Shown in pieces: positions 27,360-35,624 of a DNA stretch of 64,000 nt. This DNA comes from JACCQS01 sp963766765. GTDB taxonomy: Bacteria; Actinomycetota; Actinomycetes; Mycobacteriales; Geodermatophilaceae. The translations under genes were made by a program, and so were the position numbers. How positions within the stretch are numbered: position 1 is the first letter of the stretch; each line of letters begins with the position of its first letter. The notes beneath the pieces were generated by a model. That model was not told the origin of the DNA, searched no databases, and worked only from the letters and a program-made list of their open reading frames with translations. The stretch covers positions 372,001-436,000 of the forward strand of contig CAVYBR010000014.1 in NCBI GenBank assembly GCA_963766765.1, written 5' to 3'.

Positions 27360-28867
27360 CCGGCCGCCTCCCCCACGGTGCCGACCGCCAGGGCGACGAC
27401 ATCCTCCTCCGTCGCGCCGGCGGGTAGCTCGCCGGCGATCCGGCCGTCTCGCACGACGATGATCCGGTCGCTCATGCCGAGCAGCTCGGGCAGCTCGGAC
27501 GAGACCATCAGCACGGCGGCACCGTCGCGGGCCAGCCGGCGGACGAGATCGTGGATCGCCGACTTGGCGCCCACGTCGATGCCCCGGGTCGGCTCGTCGA
27601 AGAGCAGGATCCTCGGGGCGAGCGCGAGCCACCTGGCCAGCACCACCTTCTGCTGGTTGCCCCCGGACAGGAAACGGATCTCCTGGTCCTCCCCTGCGGC
27701 TCGGAGCTCAACGGCCGCGAGCAGCTCCCGGACCCGCGCGGTCCGGGCACCGCGGCCGACCCAGCCCGGGCGGACGGCGCGGCCGGCCAACAGCGCGTTG
27801 TCGAGCACCGACTGCTCGGCGACGATCCCCTCGCCCTTGCGGTCCTCGGAGACGTAGGCGATACCGGCCCGCATCGCGGCGCGGGGCGAGCGCAGCCGGA
27901 CCGGCGCTCCGTCGACGGTCACCTGGCCGGTGCTGAACGGTGCGGCGCCGAACAGTGCGCGGGCCAACGCCGACCGGCCGGAGCCCTGCAGTCCGCCGAC
28001 GCCGAGCACCTCGCCGGCGCGCAGCCGTAGGTCGATGCCGCGCAGCTTCCGGTTGCCTCCGCCCTGGACAGTCATCCGCACCGGGCCCAGCTCCTGCGGC
28101 TTCACCGGGTCGGGGTAGTAGCTCGACAGCTCGCGGCCGACCATGTGGCGCACCAACTGATCGGCGCTGGTGTCCGCGGTGTCCAAGGTGGCCACCGCCC
28201 GGCCGTCCTTGAGCACGGTGATCCGGCCGGACAGGTCGAAGACCTCCTTGAGGCGGTGCGAGACGTACAGCACGCCCATCCCGTGCTCCTGCAGCCGCCG
28301 TACGAGCGCGTAGAGCTGGTCGACCTCGTGGTCGGCGAGAGCCGCGGTGGGCTCGTCCATGATGAGCAGCCGCGCGTCGAGGGCGAGCGCCTTGACGATC
28401 TCGACCACCTGTTGTTGCGCCACGCCGAGTCGTCCCACGCGCGTGTCGGGCGGTAACGAGCCCTCCCCGATGGAGGTGAGGAGCCCCGCGGTGTGACTGA
28501 GCATCGCCCTGCGGTCGACGAGCCCGCGGCGCAGGGGCTCGCGGCCCAGAAAGACGTTCTCCGCAACGGTGCGCTCGGGCAGCAGGGTCAGCTCCTGGTA
28601 GACGATGCCGATACCGGCCTGTCGGGCCTCGCGCGGGCTGCGGAACGTCCGCGGTGCGCCGGCGAACTCAACCGTTCCCTCGTCGGGCTGGTGGACGCCG
28701 GACACCACTTTCATGAGCGTGGACTTGCCGGCGCCGTTCTCGCCGACGACCGCGTGCACCTCGCCCGGCCGGACCTGGAGGTCGACGCCGTCGAGCACCC
28801 GCACGCCGAGGAACGACTTGCCGATGCCTCGCAGAGCGAGCAGCGGCGAAGGCAGCAGGCCAGACAT
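27356..28867 (-). CDS. RbsA-type sugar ABC transporter ATP-binding protein
   Basis: The 503-residue protein has two nucleotide-binding domains. Domain 1 has Walker A GENGAGKST, LGVAQQQVVEI in place of the signature, and Walker B LLIMDEPTAAL. Domain 2 has the degenerate Walker A GLQGSGRSALARAL, the signature LSGGNQQKVVLARWLA and Walker B ILLFDEPTRGIDV. This asymmetry is typical of RbsA/MglA. It is the first gene of the minus-strand operon, and its start faces a 660-bp regulatory gap containing direct repeats. Confidence 0.93.
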   Translation of the reverse strand: MSGLLPSPLLALRGIGKSFLGVRVLDGVDLQVRPGEVHAVVGENGAGKSTLMKVVSGVHQPDEGTVEFAGAPRTFRSPREARQAGIGIVYQELTLLPERTVAENVFLGREPLRRGLVDRRAMLSHTAGLLTSIGEGSLPPDTRVGRLGVAQQQVVEIVKALALDARLLIMDEPTAALADHEVDQLYALVRRLQEHGMGVLYVSHRLKEVFDLSGRITVLKDGRAVATLDTADTSADQLVRHMVGRELSSYYPDPVKPQELGPVRMTVQGGGNRKLRGIDLRLRAGEVLGVGGLQGSGRSALARALFGAAPFSTGQVTVDGAPVRLRSPRAAMRAGIAYVSEDRKGEGIVAEQSVLDNALLAGRAVRPGWVGRGARTARVRELLAAVELRAAGEDQEIRFLSGGNQQKVVLARWLALAPRILLFDEPTRGIDVGAKSAIHDLVRRLARDGAAVLMVSSELPELLGMSDRIIVVRDGRIAGELPAGATEEDVVALAVGTVGEAAG

Positions 28868-29527
28868 CGTGGGACCCCCTACATTCGCGTCGTCAGCAGG
28901 ATTGAGTCACCGATAGCTGAATCGTTCGGGTACGGCCGGCATGGAAGGGCAGTTCCCGCCCGCGAGCTGTCGTCGAATAGCCGCGAACTCTCGCCGGACG
29001 TGATGGCGACATCGCGGCCCCGAGGGTAAATGCCTCGATGAGCGCCTGGCAATACCGTCGGACATCACAGGAGGACGTTCCCGGTTCGAACTGCGCAATA
29101 TGGATCGGTGATTGGTCGACAGCGATTGATACGCCAAAATCTGTTATCGAATCGGCTCGTCCACAGTCGCGCGCCGAACCACGAAGACTGGTGCGCAAAA
29201 TGTGTTATTGAATCGGCCCGACGACAGTCGCGCACCGAACCACGACGATTGATACGCAAAATGTGTTATTGAATCGGCCCGCACCCGAGCCATATTGACT
29301 GTTGCGATACGCCGCTGCATGCTGGCCGGCAGACCACGGGAGACGGTCGCAACCCGTGTGACGCCCCTCTCTTCCGTAGGGACTTGACTGCCCGTCACGG
29401 CGGACGGGATGACGAGCTGACGGCACACGCGTGCCTACGACGCGCTCATGAACTCTGGCGCATCGGAGGTGCGGCCGACGCGTGCCCGTGGTCATGCCAT
29501 CGTTGCTCCGCCGAAATAGGAGACGGC
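28868..29527. promoter_or_regulatory. Divergent intergenic region between the transporter operon and the ThuA-GSDH gene
   Basis: No gene is supported in this 660-bp stretch. It separates two outward-facing carbohydrate units and contains the direct repeats described separately. The A/T-rich repeat cores contrast with the GC-rich surroundings, as expected for a regulator-binding or promoter region. No convincing -35/-10 pair could be assigned. An in-frame shadow of the downstream gene begins at 29384 but lacks a ribosome-binding site. Confidence 0.55.
29124..29281. repeat. About 2.5 copies of a 61-62-bp imperfect direct repeat
   Basis: Units start at 29124, 29186 and 29247. Each begins GAYTGRTRCGC and runs through CAAAATSTGTTATYGAATCGG. 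In the first two copies it continues to ACAGTCGCGC and CCGAACCACGA. Copies 2 and 3 share CGCAAAATGTGTTATTGAATCGGCCCG exactly in their core. Each unit contains a loose inverted element, TTGATAC...GTTATYGAA. Helical-phase-like spacing near 61 bp (about six turns) would suit a multi-site regulator. Confidence 0.7.
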
Positions 29528-32500
29528 ATGCGTCGCATCATATTAATCTTCGGGGCGATCGCGAGCGTGCTCCTGTCGCTCGTCATCGCCCAACCGGCGT
29601 CAGCGGCGCCGGCCTTCCGAGCCCTGGTTTTCACGAAGACTGTCGGCTACCGGCACGATTCGGTCCCTGCCGGACTCACGATGTTTCGGGAGCAGGCGGC
29701 GGCCAACGACTTCGAGTTGGTCCATAGCGAGGACTCGAGCGTTTTCACCCCGTCGAACCTCGCCACCTTCGACGTGCTCATCATGTTCCAGACCTCGGGA
29801 ATGGTGTGGACCACGGCGGCCCAACGTCAGGCGTTGGAGGGCTATCTCGCCAGCGGCAAGGGCATCGTCGCGATCCACAACGCCACCGACATGGGCATCG
29901 AGAACGAGTACCCGTGGTGGGACCAGACCATCAACGGCGGCGCGCACATGCCGGAGCACTCCCCCGGCGTGCTGCCCGGTACCGCCGTCGTCGCGGACAA
30001 GAAGCACCCGTCGACGGCCGGCCTGCCGGACCGTTGGAACCGCAGCGAGGAGTGGTACAACTTCGACCGCAACCCCCGCGGCGACGTCCATGTCCTGGTC
30101 ACCGCGGACGAGCGCACGTACAACCCGGGCTCCCGCGCCATGGGGCCGGACCACCCCATCTCCTGGTGCCGCAACACCGGCGGCGGCCGCGTGTGGGCCA
30201 CCGCCATGGGGCACACCAGCGCGGCCTACAGCGAGACCCATTTCCGCAACCACGTCCTCGGGGGCGTCAAGTGGGCCGCCGGCAAGGAGCCCGGCGACTG
30301 CGGCGGCACCGTGTGGAGCAACTTCGAGAAGCGCACCCTCGACGACAACACCGCGGACCCGATGGCCCTCGCGGTCGCCCCGGACGGGCGGGTGCTCTAC
30401 GTCCAGCGGGGCGGGCAGCTGAAGATCTTCAAACCGACCACCAACAGAACCGTGACAGCCGCCACGCTCAGCGTCTACACCGGCGGCGAGGACGGCCTCA
30501 CCGGACTGGCGCTCGACCCCGACTTCGCCGACAACGGCTACGTGTACCTGTATCACTCCCCGGCCGGAGTCCCGAACGACATCAACCGGGTCTCCCGGTT
30601 CACGCTCACCGGCGACACCCTGAACATGTCGAGCCAGGTGGCGATCATCGACATCCCCGCGACCCGGGACCGCACGTTCGCCGAGCCCGGGCACACCGGC
30701 GGGTACATCGAGTTCGGCCCCGACAAGAACCTCTACATCGGCACCGGGGACGACGTCCCACCGAATCTCGACTCCAACTGGCAGGGCTACGCCCCGCTGG
30801 ACTGGCGGCAGGGCAAGGCCAACCTCGACGCCGCCCGCACCGCCGGCAACACCAACGACCTGCGTGGCAAGCTCCTGCGCATCCGGCCGTCGGCCGACGG
30901 CGGCTACACCGTCCCGGCCGGCAACCTCTACCCGCAGGGCACGGCGCAGACCCGGCCGGAGATCTACGCGATGGGCTTCCGCAACCCGTTCCGCTTCTCG
31001 ATCGACCCGGACAACGGGTGGGTCTACCTCGCCGACTACGGCCCGGACCGGAACCCACCCGCGACCAACCGCGGCCCCGAAGGGCTCGTCGAGCTCAATG
31101 TCATCAAGGCCCCGGGCAACTACGGCTGGCCGTTCTGCCACGGCGACAACCAGGCTTACGCGCCCTACAACCCGAGCACCGGCGTCGTCGGCGCCAAGTT
31201 CAACTGCAACGCGCCGGTCAACAACTCGCCGAACAACACCGGTTTGACCAGCCTCAAGCCGATCGTCGCGCCGAACATGTGGTACGGCTACGGCGTCTCA
31301 CCGAACTTCCCCGAACTCGGCTCCGGCGGCTCGGGGCCGATGGGCGGACCGGTCTACCGCTACGACGCCGCGAACCCGTCCGAGACAAAGTTCCCGCCCT
31401 ACTACGACGGGGTCCACTTCTTCTACGAGTGGTCGCGCCACACCGTCAAGGAGGTCCACTTCGACTCCGCGACCGCGGTCACCCGGACCAACCCCTTCAT
31501 GCCCGCCGCCAAGTTCCTCAAGCCGATGGACATGGAGTTCGGGCCCGACGGCTCGCTGTACCTGCTCGAATGGGGCAACAACTTCTCCGGTGGCAACAAC
31601 GACTCGGGGCTCTACCGCATCGACTACAACCACGGCGGACGGTCGCCGATCGCCAAAGCCACCGGAACGCCCACCAATGGGGACGCGCCACTGAACGTGC
31701 AGTTCAGCAGCGCGGGCTCCACGGACCCGGATCCCGGCAGCACGCTCAGCTACCACTGGACGTTCGGCGACGGCACCACGTCCACGGCGGCCAACCCGTC
31801 ACACACCTACACCGCCAACGGCAACTACACCGCCCAGCTCAAGGTCACCGACAACACCGGCAAGACGGCCTTCGCCAACGTGCCGATCACCGTGGGCAAC
31901 ACCGCACCGATCGTCACCCTCACGATTCCGTCCAACGGCGGCATGCTGGACTTCGGCGACCGCGTCTCGTACAAGGTGTCCGTCTCGGACCCCGGCGGCG
32001 CGCCCATCGACTGCGCCAAGGTGTTCGTCAACCCCGCCCTCGGCCACGACGACCACCAGCATGAGACCACGGACCATCCGGGGTGCTCGGGCACCATCGA
32101 CACGACGCTGCTGGGCGGGCATCCCGACGGCGCCAACCTGTACTACGTCCTCAACGCCCGCTACACCGACGACGGCGGCCCCGGCGGTGCGAACCCGCTC
32201 ACTGGCTACGCCCAAGCGATCCTCCAGCCCAAGCACAAGCAGGGCGAGTTCTACACGGACCAGTCGGGTGTGCAGATCGTCGAGCAAGCCGGCGCGGAGA
32301 GCGGCAAACGGGTCGGCAACATCTCCGACGGCGACTGGATCGCGTTCAAACCGATGAGCCTGTCGGGCGTCACGAGCGTGCGCTACCGCCTGTCGTCGCC
32401 GAGCGGCGGCGGATCGATCGAACTGCGCGCCGACTCCCCGACCGGCACACTCCTGGCCACGACACCGGTGCCCAGCACCGGCGGCTGGAACAACTACCAG

Positions 32501-33082
32501 TCCACGCCGGCGGTGAACACTGCGGATCTCGCCGGCTCGCACCTGCTCTACCTGGTGTTCAAGGGCACCTCGAACAACTGGTTCGACCTCGACTCGCTCA
32601 CCTTCGGCGGCAACGGGGTCGGCGAACCGGGCAGCGGCGGCGGTGGCGGCGTGGCCGGTCGGACCTGGACGGTCGCAGCACAGCACAGCGGCAAATTCGT
32701 GGACGTCAACGGCGCCTCGACCGCTGACGGCGCCCAGGTCGTCCAGTGGCCGGCCACCGGCGCCGACAACCAGAAGTGGCAGGCCGTCGACGCCGGTGGC
32801 GGCGCCGTCCACCTGAAGGCGGTGCACAGCGACAAGTGCCTCGCCGTCACCAACGGGTCCACCGCCCAGGGCGCGTTCCTGCAGCAGTCCACCTGCAACA
32901 ACGGCAACCCGCAGAAGTTCCTCGTCACACCGACCACCACGGTGGGCGTGTACACGGTGAAGAGCCTCCCCAGCGGACTGTGCGTCGACGTCAACGGCGG
33001 CTCGACGGCCGACGGCGCACGACTCCTGCAATGGAGCTGCCACAGCGGCTCCAACCAACAGTGGCGGTTCACCGCCGTATAG
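29528..33082 (+). CDS. Secreted ThuA / glucose-sorbosone dehydrogenase / PKD / CBM6 / ricin-lectin protein
   Basis: The product has 1184 residues. A signal peptide ends near QPASAAP. A ThuA-like domain spans about 30-255 (ALVFTKTVGYRHDSVPAG, HNATDMGIENEYPWWDQ). A GSDH beta-propeller spans about 262-704 (GLTGLALDPDF, GGYIEFGPDKNLYIGTGDD, YAMGFRNPFRFSIDPDNGW). Then come a PKD domain (about 706-790, HWTFGDGTTSTAANPSHTY), a beta-sandwich linker, a CBM6 domain (about 905-1030) and a ricin-type trefoil with QxW repeats (about 1044-1184). ThuA and GSDH families take part in sugar oxidation and 3-keto-sugar chemistry; the binding modules would hold the enzyme on plant or microbial glycans. ATG 29528 has an AGGAGA site. 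It is intact. Confidence 0.88.
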   Translation: MRRIILIFGAIASVLLSLVIAQPASAAPAFRALVFTKTVGYRHDSVPAGLTMFREQAAANDFELVHSEDSSVFTPSNLATFDVLIMFQTSGMVWTTAAQRQALEGYLASGKGIVAIHNATDMGIENEYPWWDQTINGGAHMPEHSPGVLPGTAVVADKKHPSTAGLPDRWNRSEEWYNFDRNPRGDVHVLVTADERTYNPGSRAMGPDHPISWCRNTGGGRVWATAMGHTSAAYSETHFRNHVLGGVKWAAGKEPGDCGGTVWSNFEKRTLDDNTADPMALAVAPDGRVLYVQRGGQLKIFKPTTNRTVTAATLSVYTGGEDGLTGLALDPDFADNGYVYLYHSPAGVPNDINRVSRFTLTGDTLNMSSQVAIIDIPATRDRTFAEPGHTGGYIEFGPDKNLYIGTGDDVPPNLDSNWQGYAPLDWRQGKANLDAARTAGNTNDLRGKLLRIRPSADGGYTVPAGNLYPQGTAQTRPEIYAMGFRNPFRFSIDPDNGWVYLADYGPDRNPPATNRGPEGLVELNVIKAPGNYGWPFCHGDNQAYAPYNPSTGVVGAKFNCNAPVNNSPNNTGLTSLKPIVAPNMWYGYGVSPNFPELGSGGSGPMGGPVYRYDAANPSETKFPPYYDGVHFFYEWSRHTVKEVHFDSATAVTRTNPFMPAAKFLKPMDMEFGPDGSLYLLEWGNNFSGGNNDSGLYRIDYNHGGRSPIAKATGTPTNGDAPLNVQFSSAGSTDPDPGSTLSYHWTFGDGTTSTAANPSHTYTANGNYTAQLKVTDNTGKTAFANVPITVGNTAPIVTLTIPSNGGMLDFGDRVSYKVSVSDPGGAPIDCAKVFVNPALGHDDHQHETTDHPGCSGTIDTTLLGGHPDGANLYYVLNARYTDDGGPGGANPLTGYAQAILQPKHKQGEFYTDQSGVQIVEQAGAESGKRVGNISDGDWIAFKPMSLSGVTSVRYRLSSPSGGGSIELRADSPTGTLLATTPVPSTGGWNNYQSTPAVNTADLAGSHLLYLVFKGTSNNWFDLDSLTFGGNGVGEPGSGGGGGVAGRTWTVAAQHSGKFVDVNGASTADGAQVVQWPATGADNQKWQAVDAGGGAVHLKAVHSDKCLAVTNGSTAQGAFLQQSTCNNGNPQKFLVTPTTTVGVYTVKSLPSGLCVDVNGGSTADGARLLQWSCHSGSNQQWRFTAV

Positions 33083-33093
33083 ACCGTCCGGAC

Positions 33094-33127
33094 GGGATGC
33101 CCGGCGCGGTTGCGCGCCGGGCATCCC
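33094..33127 (+). terminator. Strong 15-bp hairpin after the ThuA-GSDH gene
   Basis: Perfect 15-base arms GGGATGCCCGGCGCG (33094-33108) and its complement (33113-33127) flank a GTTG loop, 12 bases after the stop. No U-tract follows, which is normal for actinomycete terminators. It lies 26 bases before the GH54 start, so it may limit rather than abolish read-through. Confidence 0.75.
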
Positions 33128-33153
33128 TCCCTACGAACAGGTGAGGAACCGCC

Positions 33154-34647
33154 ATGGTGTTTCGGATACTTCGGCCCCGCTGGTACGGACGGCTTTCCGC
33201 GCTGGGCACCGCCCTGGTGCTTGTCGGCGTCGGCGCCACCGCGGTGGCGGCACCGATCGAGCCCGGGCAGAGCGCCCCCATCGTGGGCGCGCCGTCCGGC
33301 CGCTGCCTGACCGTCCCCGGCGCCGGCACCACCAACGGCACCCAGACCCAACTCCAGGACTGCACCGGCGCGGCCGGCCAGACCTGGTCCTACACCGCCG
33401 GCAAACAACTGACCGTCTCCGGCAACAAGTGCCTCGACGCCAGCGGACGCGGCACCACCAACGGCACCGCCGTCGTCATCTGGGACTGCAACGGACAGAA
33501 CAACCAACAGTGGAACGTCAACCCCAACGGCACCATCACCGGCGTCCAGTCCGGACTGTGCCTCGACGCCAACGCCGCCGGCACCGCCAACGGCACCAGG
33601 ATCACCCTCTGGTCCTGCCACAGCGGCACCAACCAGCAGTGGACCTCGCCGACCCCGCCGCCGAACCCGCCGGTGCCGGGCGGCGCGGGCACGTGCGACA
33701 TCTACGCCTCGGGCGGCACCCCCTGCATCGCCGCCCACAGCACCGTACGAGCGCTCTACGGCACCTACAACGGCAACCTCTACCAGGTCCGGCGCTCCTC
33801 CGACAGTACGACCCGGAACATCGGCGTCCTGAGCGCGGGTGGCACCGCCGACGCGACGACGCAGGATTCGTTCTGCGCGGGGACCACCTGTGTCGTCACC
33901 GTCGTCTACGACCAGTCCGGCCGTGGGAACGACCTGTGGTACCAGGGATCGAGTGTGGTTCCCGGCTCCCCCCAGAGCCGCCCGGCGATCGCGACGTCGG
34001 AGTCGTTGGCGGTCGGCGGCAGCAAGGCCTACTCGCTCTACATCAACCCCGGCAACAGCTACTGGCGGGACGGCCACCTGACCGGCGTGCCGACCGGCAG
34101 CTCCCCCGAAGGCATGTACATGGTGACCAGCGGCACCCATGTCAACGGCGGTTGCTGCTTCGACTACGGCAACAGTGAGACGACCCGAGCGGCCGACGCG
34201 GCCGGGGCGATGGACGCGATCAATTTCAGCACCCAGTGCTGGTTCGGCGGGTGCGTCGGCAACGGCCCATGGATCCAGGCCGACCTCGAATGGGGGCTCT
34301 ACTCCGGTGGCAGCCAGACGTGGAACACGAACCAGCGGGCCTTCACCAGCAAGTTCGTGACGGCGATGTTGAAGAACAACGGGACGAGCCGTTTCGCGCT
34401 CAGGGGTGCCAACGCCCAGACCGGAAGCCTGACCACGCTCTGGGACGGTGCGCTTCCGCCCGGCTACAGCCCCATGAAGAAACAGGGCGCCATCATCCTC
34501 GGCAGCGGTGGTGACTGCTGCAAGCCCGGCGGCGGCGCGAACCTCAGCGCCGGCACCTTCTACGAGGGCGCGATGGTGTCCGGATACCCGTCCGACGCAA
34601 CCGAGATCGCGGTACAAGCCAACATCGTCGCCGCCGGCTACCGCTGA
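33154..34647 (+). CDS. Secreted ricin-lectin / GH54 alpha-L-arabinofuranosidase
   Basis: The product has 497 residues. A signal peptide ends about residue 33 (ALVLVGVGATAVAA). A ricin-type lectin domain spans about 38-165, with three QxW-type repeats (QTWSY, QQWNV, QQWTS). A proline linker (PTPPPNPPVPGG) precedes the GH54 catalytic domain, about 180-497 (CDIYASGGTPCIAAHSTVRA, VYDQSGRGNDLWYQG, ADLEWGLYSGG, TFYEGAMVSGYPSDATE). The glutamate in DLEWGLYSG and the aspartate in GSGGDCC align with the positions reported as nucleophile and acid/base in fungal GH54 enzymes. It would release arabinose side chains from arabinoxylan or arabinan. Fungal GH54 usually carries CBM42; the bacterial lectin replaces it. 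Confidence 0.87.
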   Translation: MVFRILRPRWYGRLSALGTALVLVGVGATAVAAPIEPGQSAPIVGAPSGRCLTVPGAGTTNGTQTQLQDCTGAAGQTWSYTAGKQLTVSGNKCLDASGRGTTNGTAVVIWDCNGQNNQQWNVNPNGTITGVQSGLCLDANAAGTANGTRITLWSCHSGTNQQWTSPTPPPNPPVPGGAGTCDIYASGGTPCIAAHSTVRALYGTYNGNLYQVRRSSDSTTRNIGVLSAGGTADATTQDSFCAGTTCVVTVVYDQSGRGNDLWYQGSSVVPGSPQSRPAIATSESLAVGGSKAYSLYINPGNSYWRDGHLTGVPTGSSPEGMYMVTSGTHVNGGCCFDYGNSETTRAADAAGAMDAINFSTQCWFGGCVGNGPWIQADLEWGLYSGGSQTWNTNQRAFTSKFVTAMLKNNGTSRFALRGANAQTGSLTTLWDGALPPGYSPMKKQGAIILGSGGDCCKPGGGANLSAGTFYEGAMVSGYPSDATEIAVQANIVAAGYR

Positions 34648-34676
34648 GTCGCCACATCCATGAAGGGAGAAACGTG

Positions 34677-34975
34677 ATGCGACAAGGCAACAGTCGTCAC
34701 CGATGGCGCACGCCGATCGCCGTGGCCACCACGCTCTTGCTCGCCGCGGCTGCGGCATCGCGCTGACGTCCGCCGCCGCCGAGGCCCCCTCCCTCACCGC
34801 GAGCGCCGGATGTGGCAAGCCCCGCCACGCTGTCGAGTGAGGGGTCCGCGCTCGATTCGGAGCTCCCGCAGGACGCGGAACCACATCCTGCGGGAGCCCG
34901 CCGACTACGCCGACAACCGCCCGTACCGACTGGTCTTCGGTGGTACACGCGGAACATATACCTCAACGGCTTCCA
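34677..34975 (+). pseudogene. Remnant of a secreted PHB-depolymerase/feruloyl-esterase-like gene
   Basis: ATG 34677 with AAGGGAG upstream starts a signal peptide (HRWRTPIAVATTLLLAAA). After a frameshift near 34762, GIALTSAAAEAPSLTASAGCGK follows. Further shifts give ATLSS, RNHILREPADYADNRPYRLVFG, which matches the opening of extracellular LpqC/feruloyl-esterase-type hydrolases (SYILRVPxxYDNNxPYRLVFG). The catalytic serine region and everything after it are missing; beyond 34975 no family sequence is seen. Unlike the sequencing-type shifts elsewhere, this gene has lost most of its length while its neighbours are intact, so real decay is likely. Confidence 0.6.
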
Positions 34976-35174
34976 GCGCGCGCAATCCTGACCCGCTGCC
35001 ACCGTTCCTCACCACGCGGGCCGAGCCGGCACTCGCCGCCGCGGTGGTGGTCCTTCAGGAGTGGGCGCAGGCGCATGCGCCAGGCGTCCCGGCCTGCTCG
35101 TGAGCACGTACTCGGCCATTCCCGCACCGGAGCGCGGCACAGCCTGATGTCAGCCACACCCGGCCTGGGAACTC

Positions 35175-35209
35175 GGAAGGGCCACCGCCCAGTGGCAGGT
35201 GGCCCTTCC
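35175..35209. terminator. Bidirectional hairpin terminator
   Basis: Twelve-base arms GGAAGGGCCACC (35175-35186) and GGTGGCCCTTCC (35198-35209) surround an 11-base loop. It sits 16 bases beyond the stop of the minus-strand ThuA-DUF1080 gene and downstream of the plus-strand esterase remnant, so it can serve both directions. The 34976-35174 stretch before it holds no supported gene. Confidence 0.8.
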
Positions 35210-35225
35210 AGCGTGCCGAGTCAGC

Positions 35226-35624
35226 TCAGGGCAGGGTCCATTTCTGGTTGGCTCCGCCGCGGCACGTCCACAGGTGCACGAGGGTGCCGTCCGAGGAGTT
35301 GGCGCCCGACACGTCCAGGCACTTGCCCGACTGCGGGTTCCGCAGCGACCCGTCCGGGTTCGCCTGCCAGTTCTGGTTGGCGCCACCGTTGCAGGACCAC
35401 AACTGGACCTTCGTCCCGTCCGCCGTGCCGTTACCGCTGACATCCAGGCACTTGCCCAACGCCTTGACCGTCGACCCCGGCGCCACCGTCCACCGCTGCC
35501 CCGCCGAGCCCGTACACGACGAGATCTGCACCGCCGTCCCATCCGCCGAGCTGCCGCTCCGGACATCCAGACACTTGTTCGCGAGTCCGACGATCGGACC
35601 CGCGCCGGGGCTCGGGCCCCCGCC
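35226..35624 (-). repeat. 399-bp direct repeat, copy A (ricin-lectin module)
   Basis: Identical, base for base as far as I can compare by eye, to 36962-37360, offset 1736 bp. It covers the stop codon, the full trefoil and the preceding proline/glycine linker of the ThuA-DUF1080 gene. Similarity stops abruptly at the domain border. Confidence 0.92.

Noticed and set aside
29124..29281. CRISPR array
   Set aside because: Units are directly adjacent 61-bp repeats without unique spacers, and no cas genes are nearby.
30600..31140. Minus-strand open frame of over 500 codons opposite the ThuA-GSDH gene
   Set aside because: Repetitive Val/Gly/Arg composition typical of the antisense of a GC-rich gene; the sense strand has five recognisable domains.
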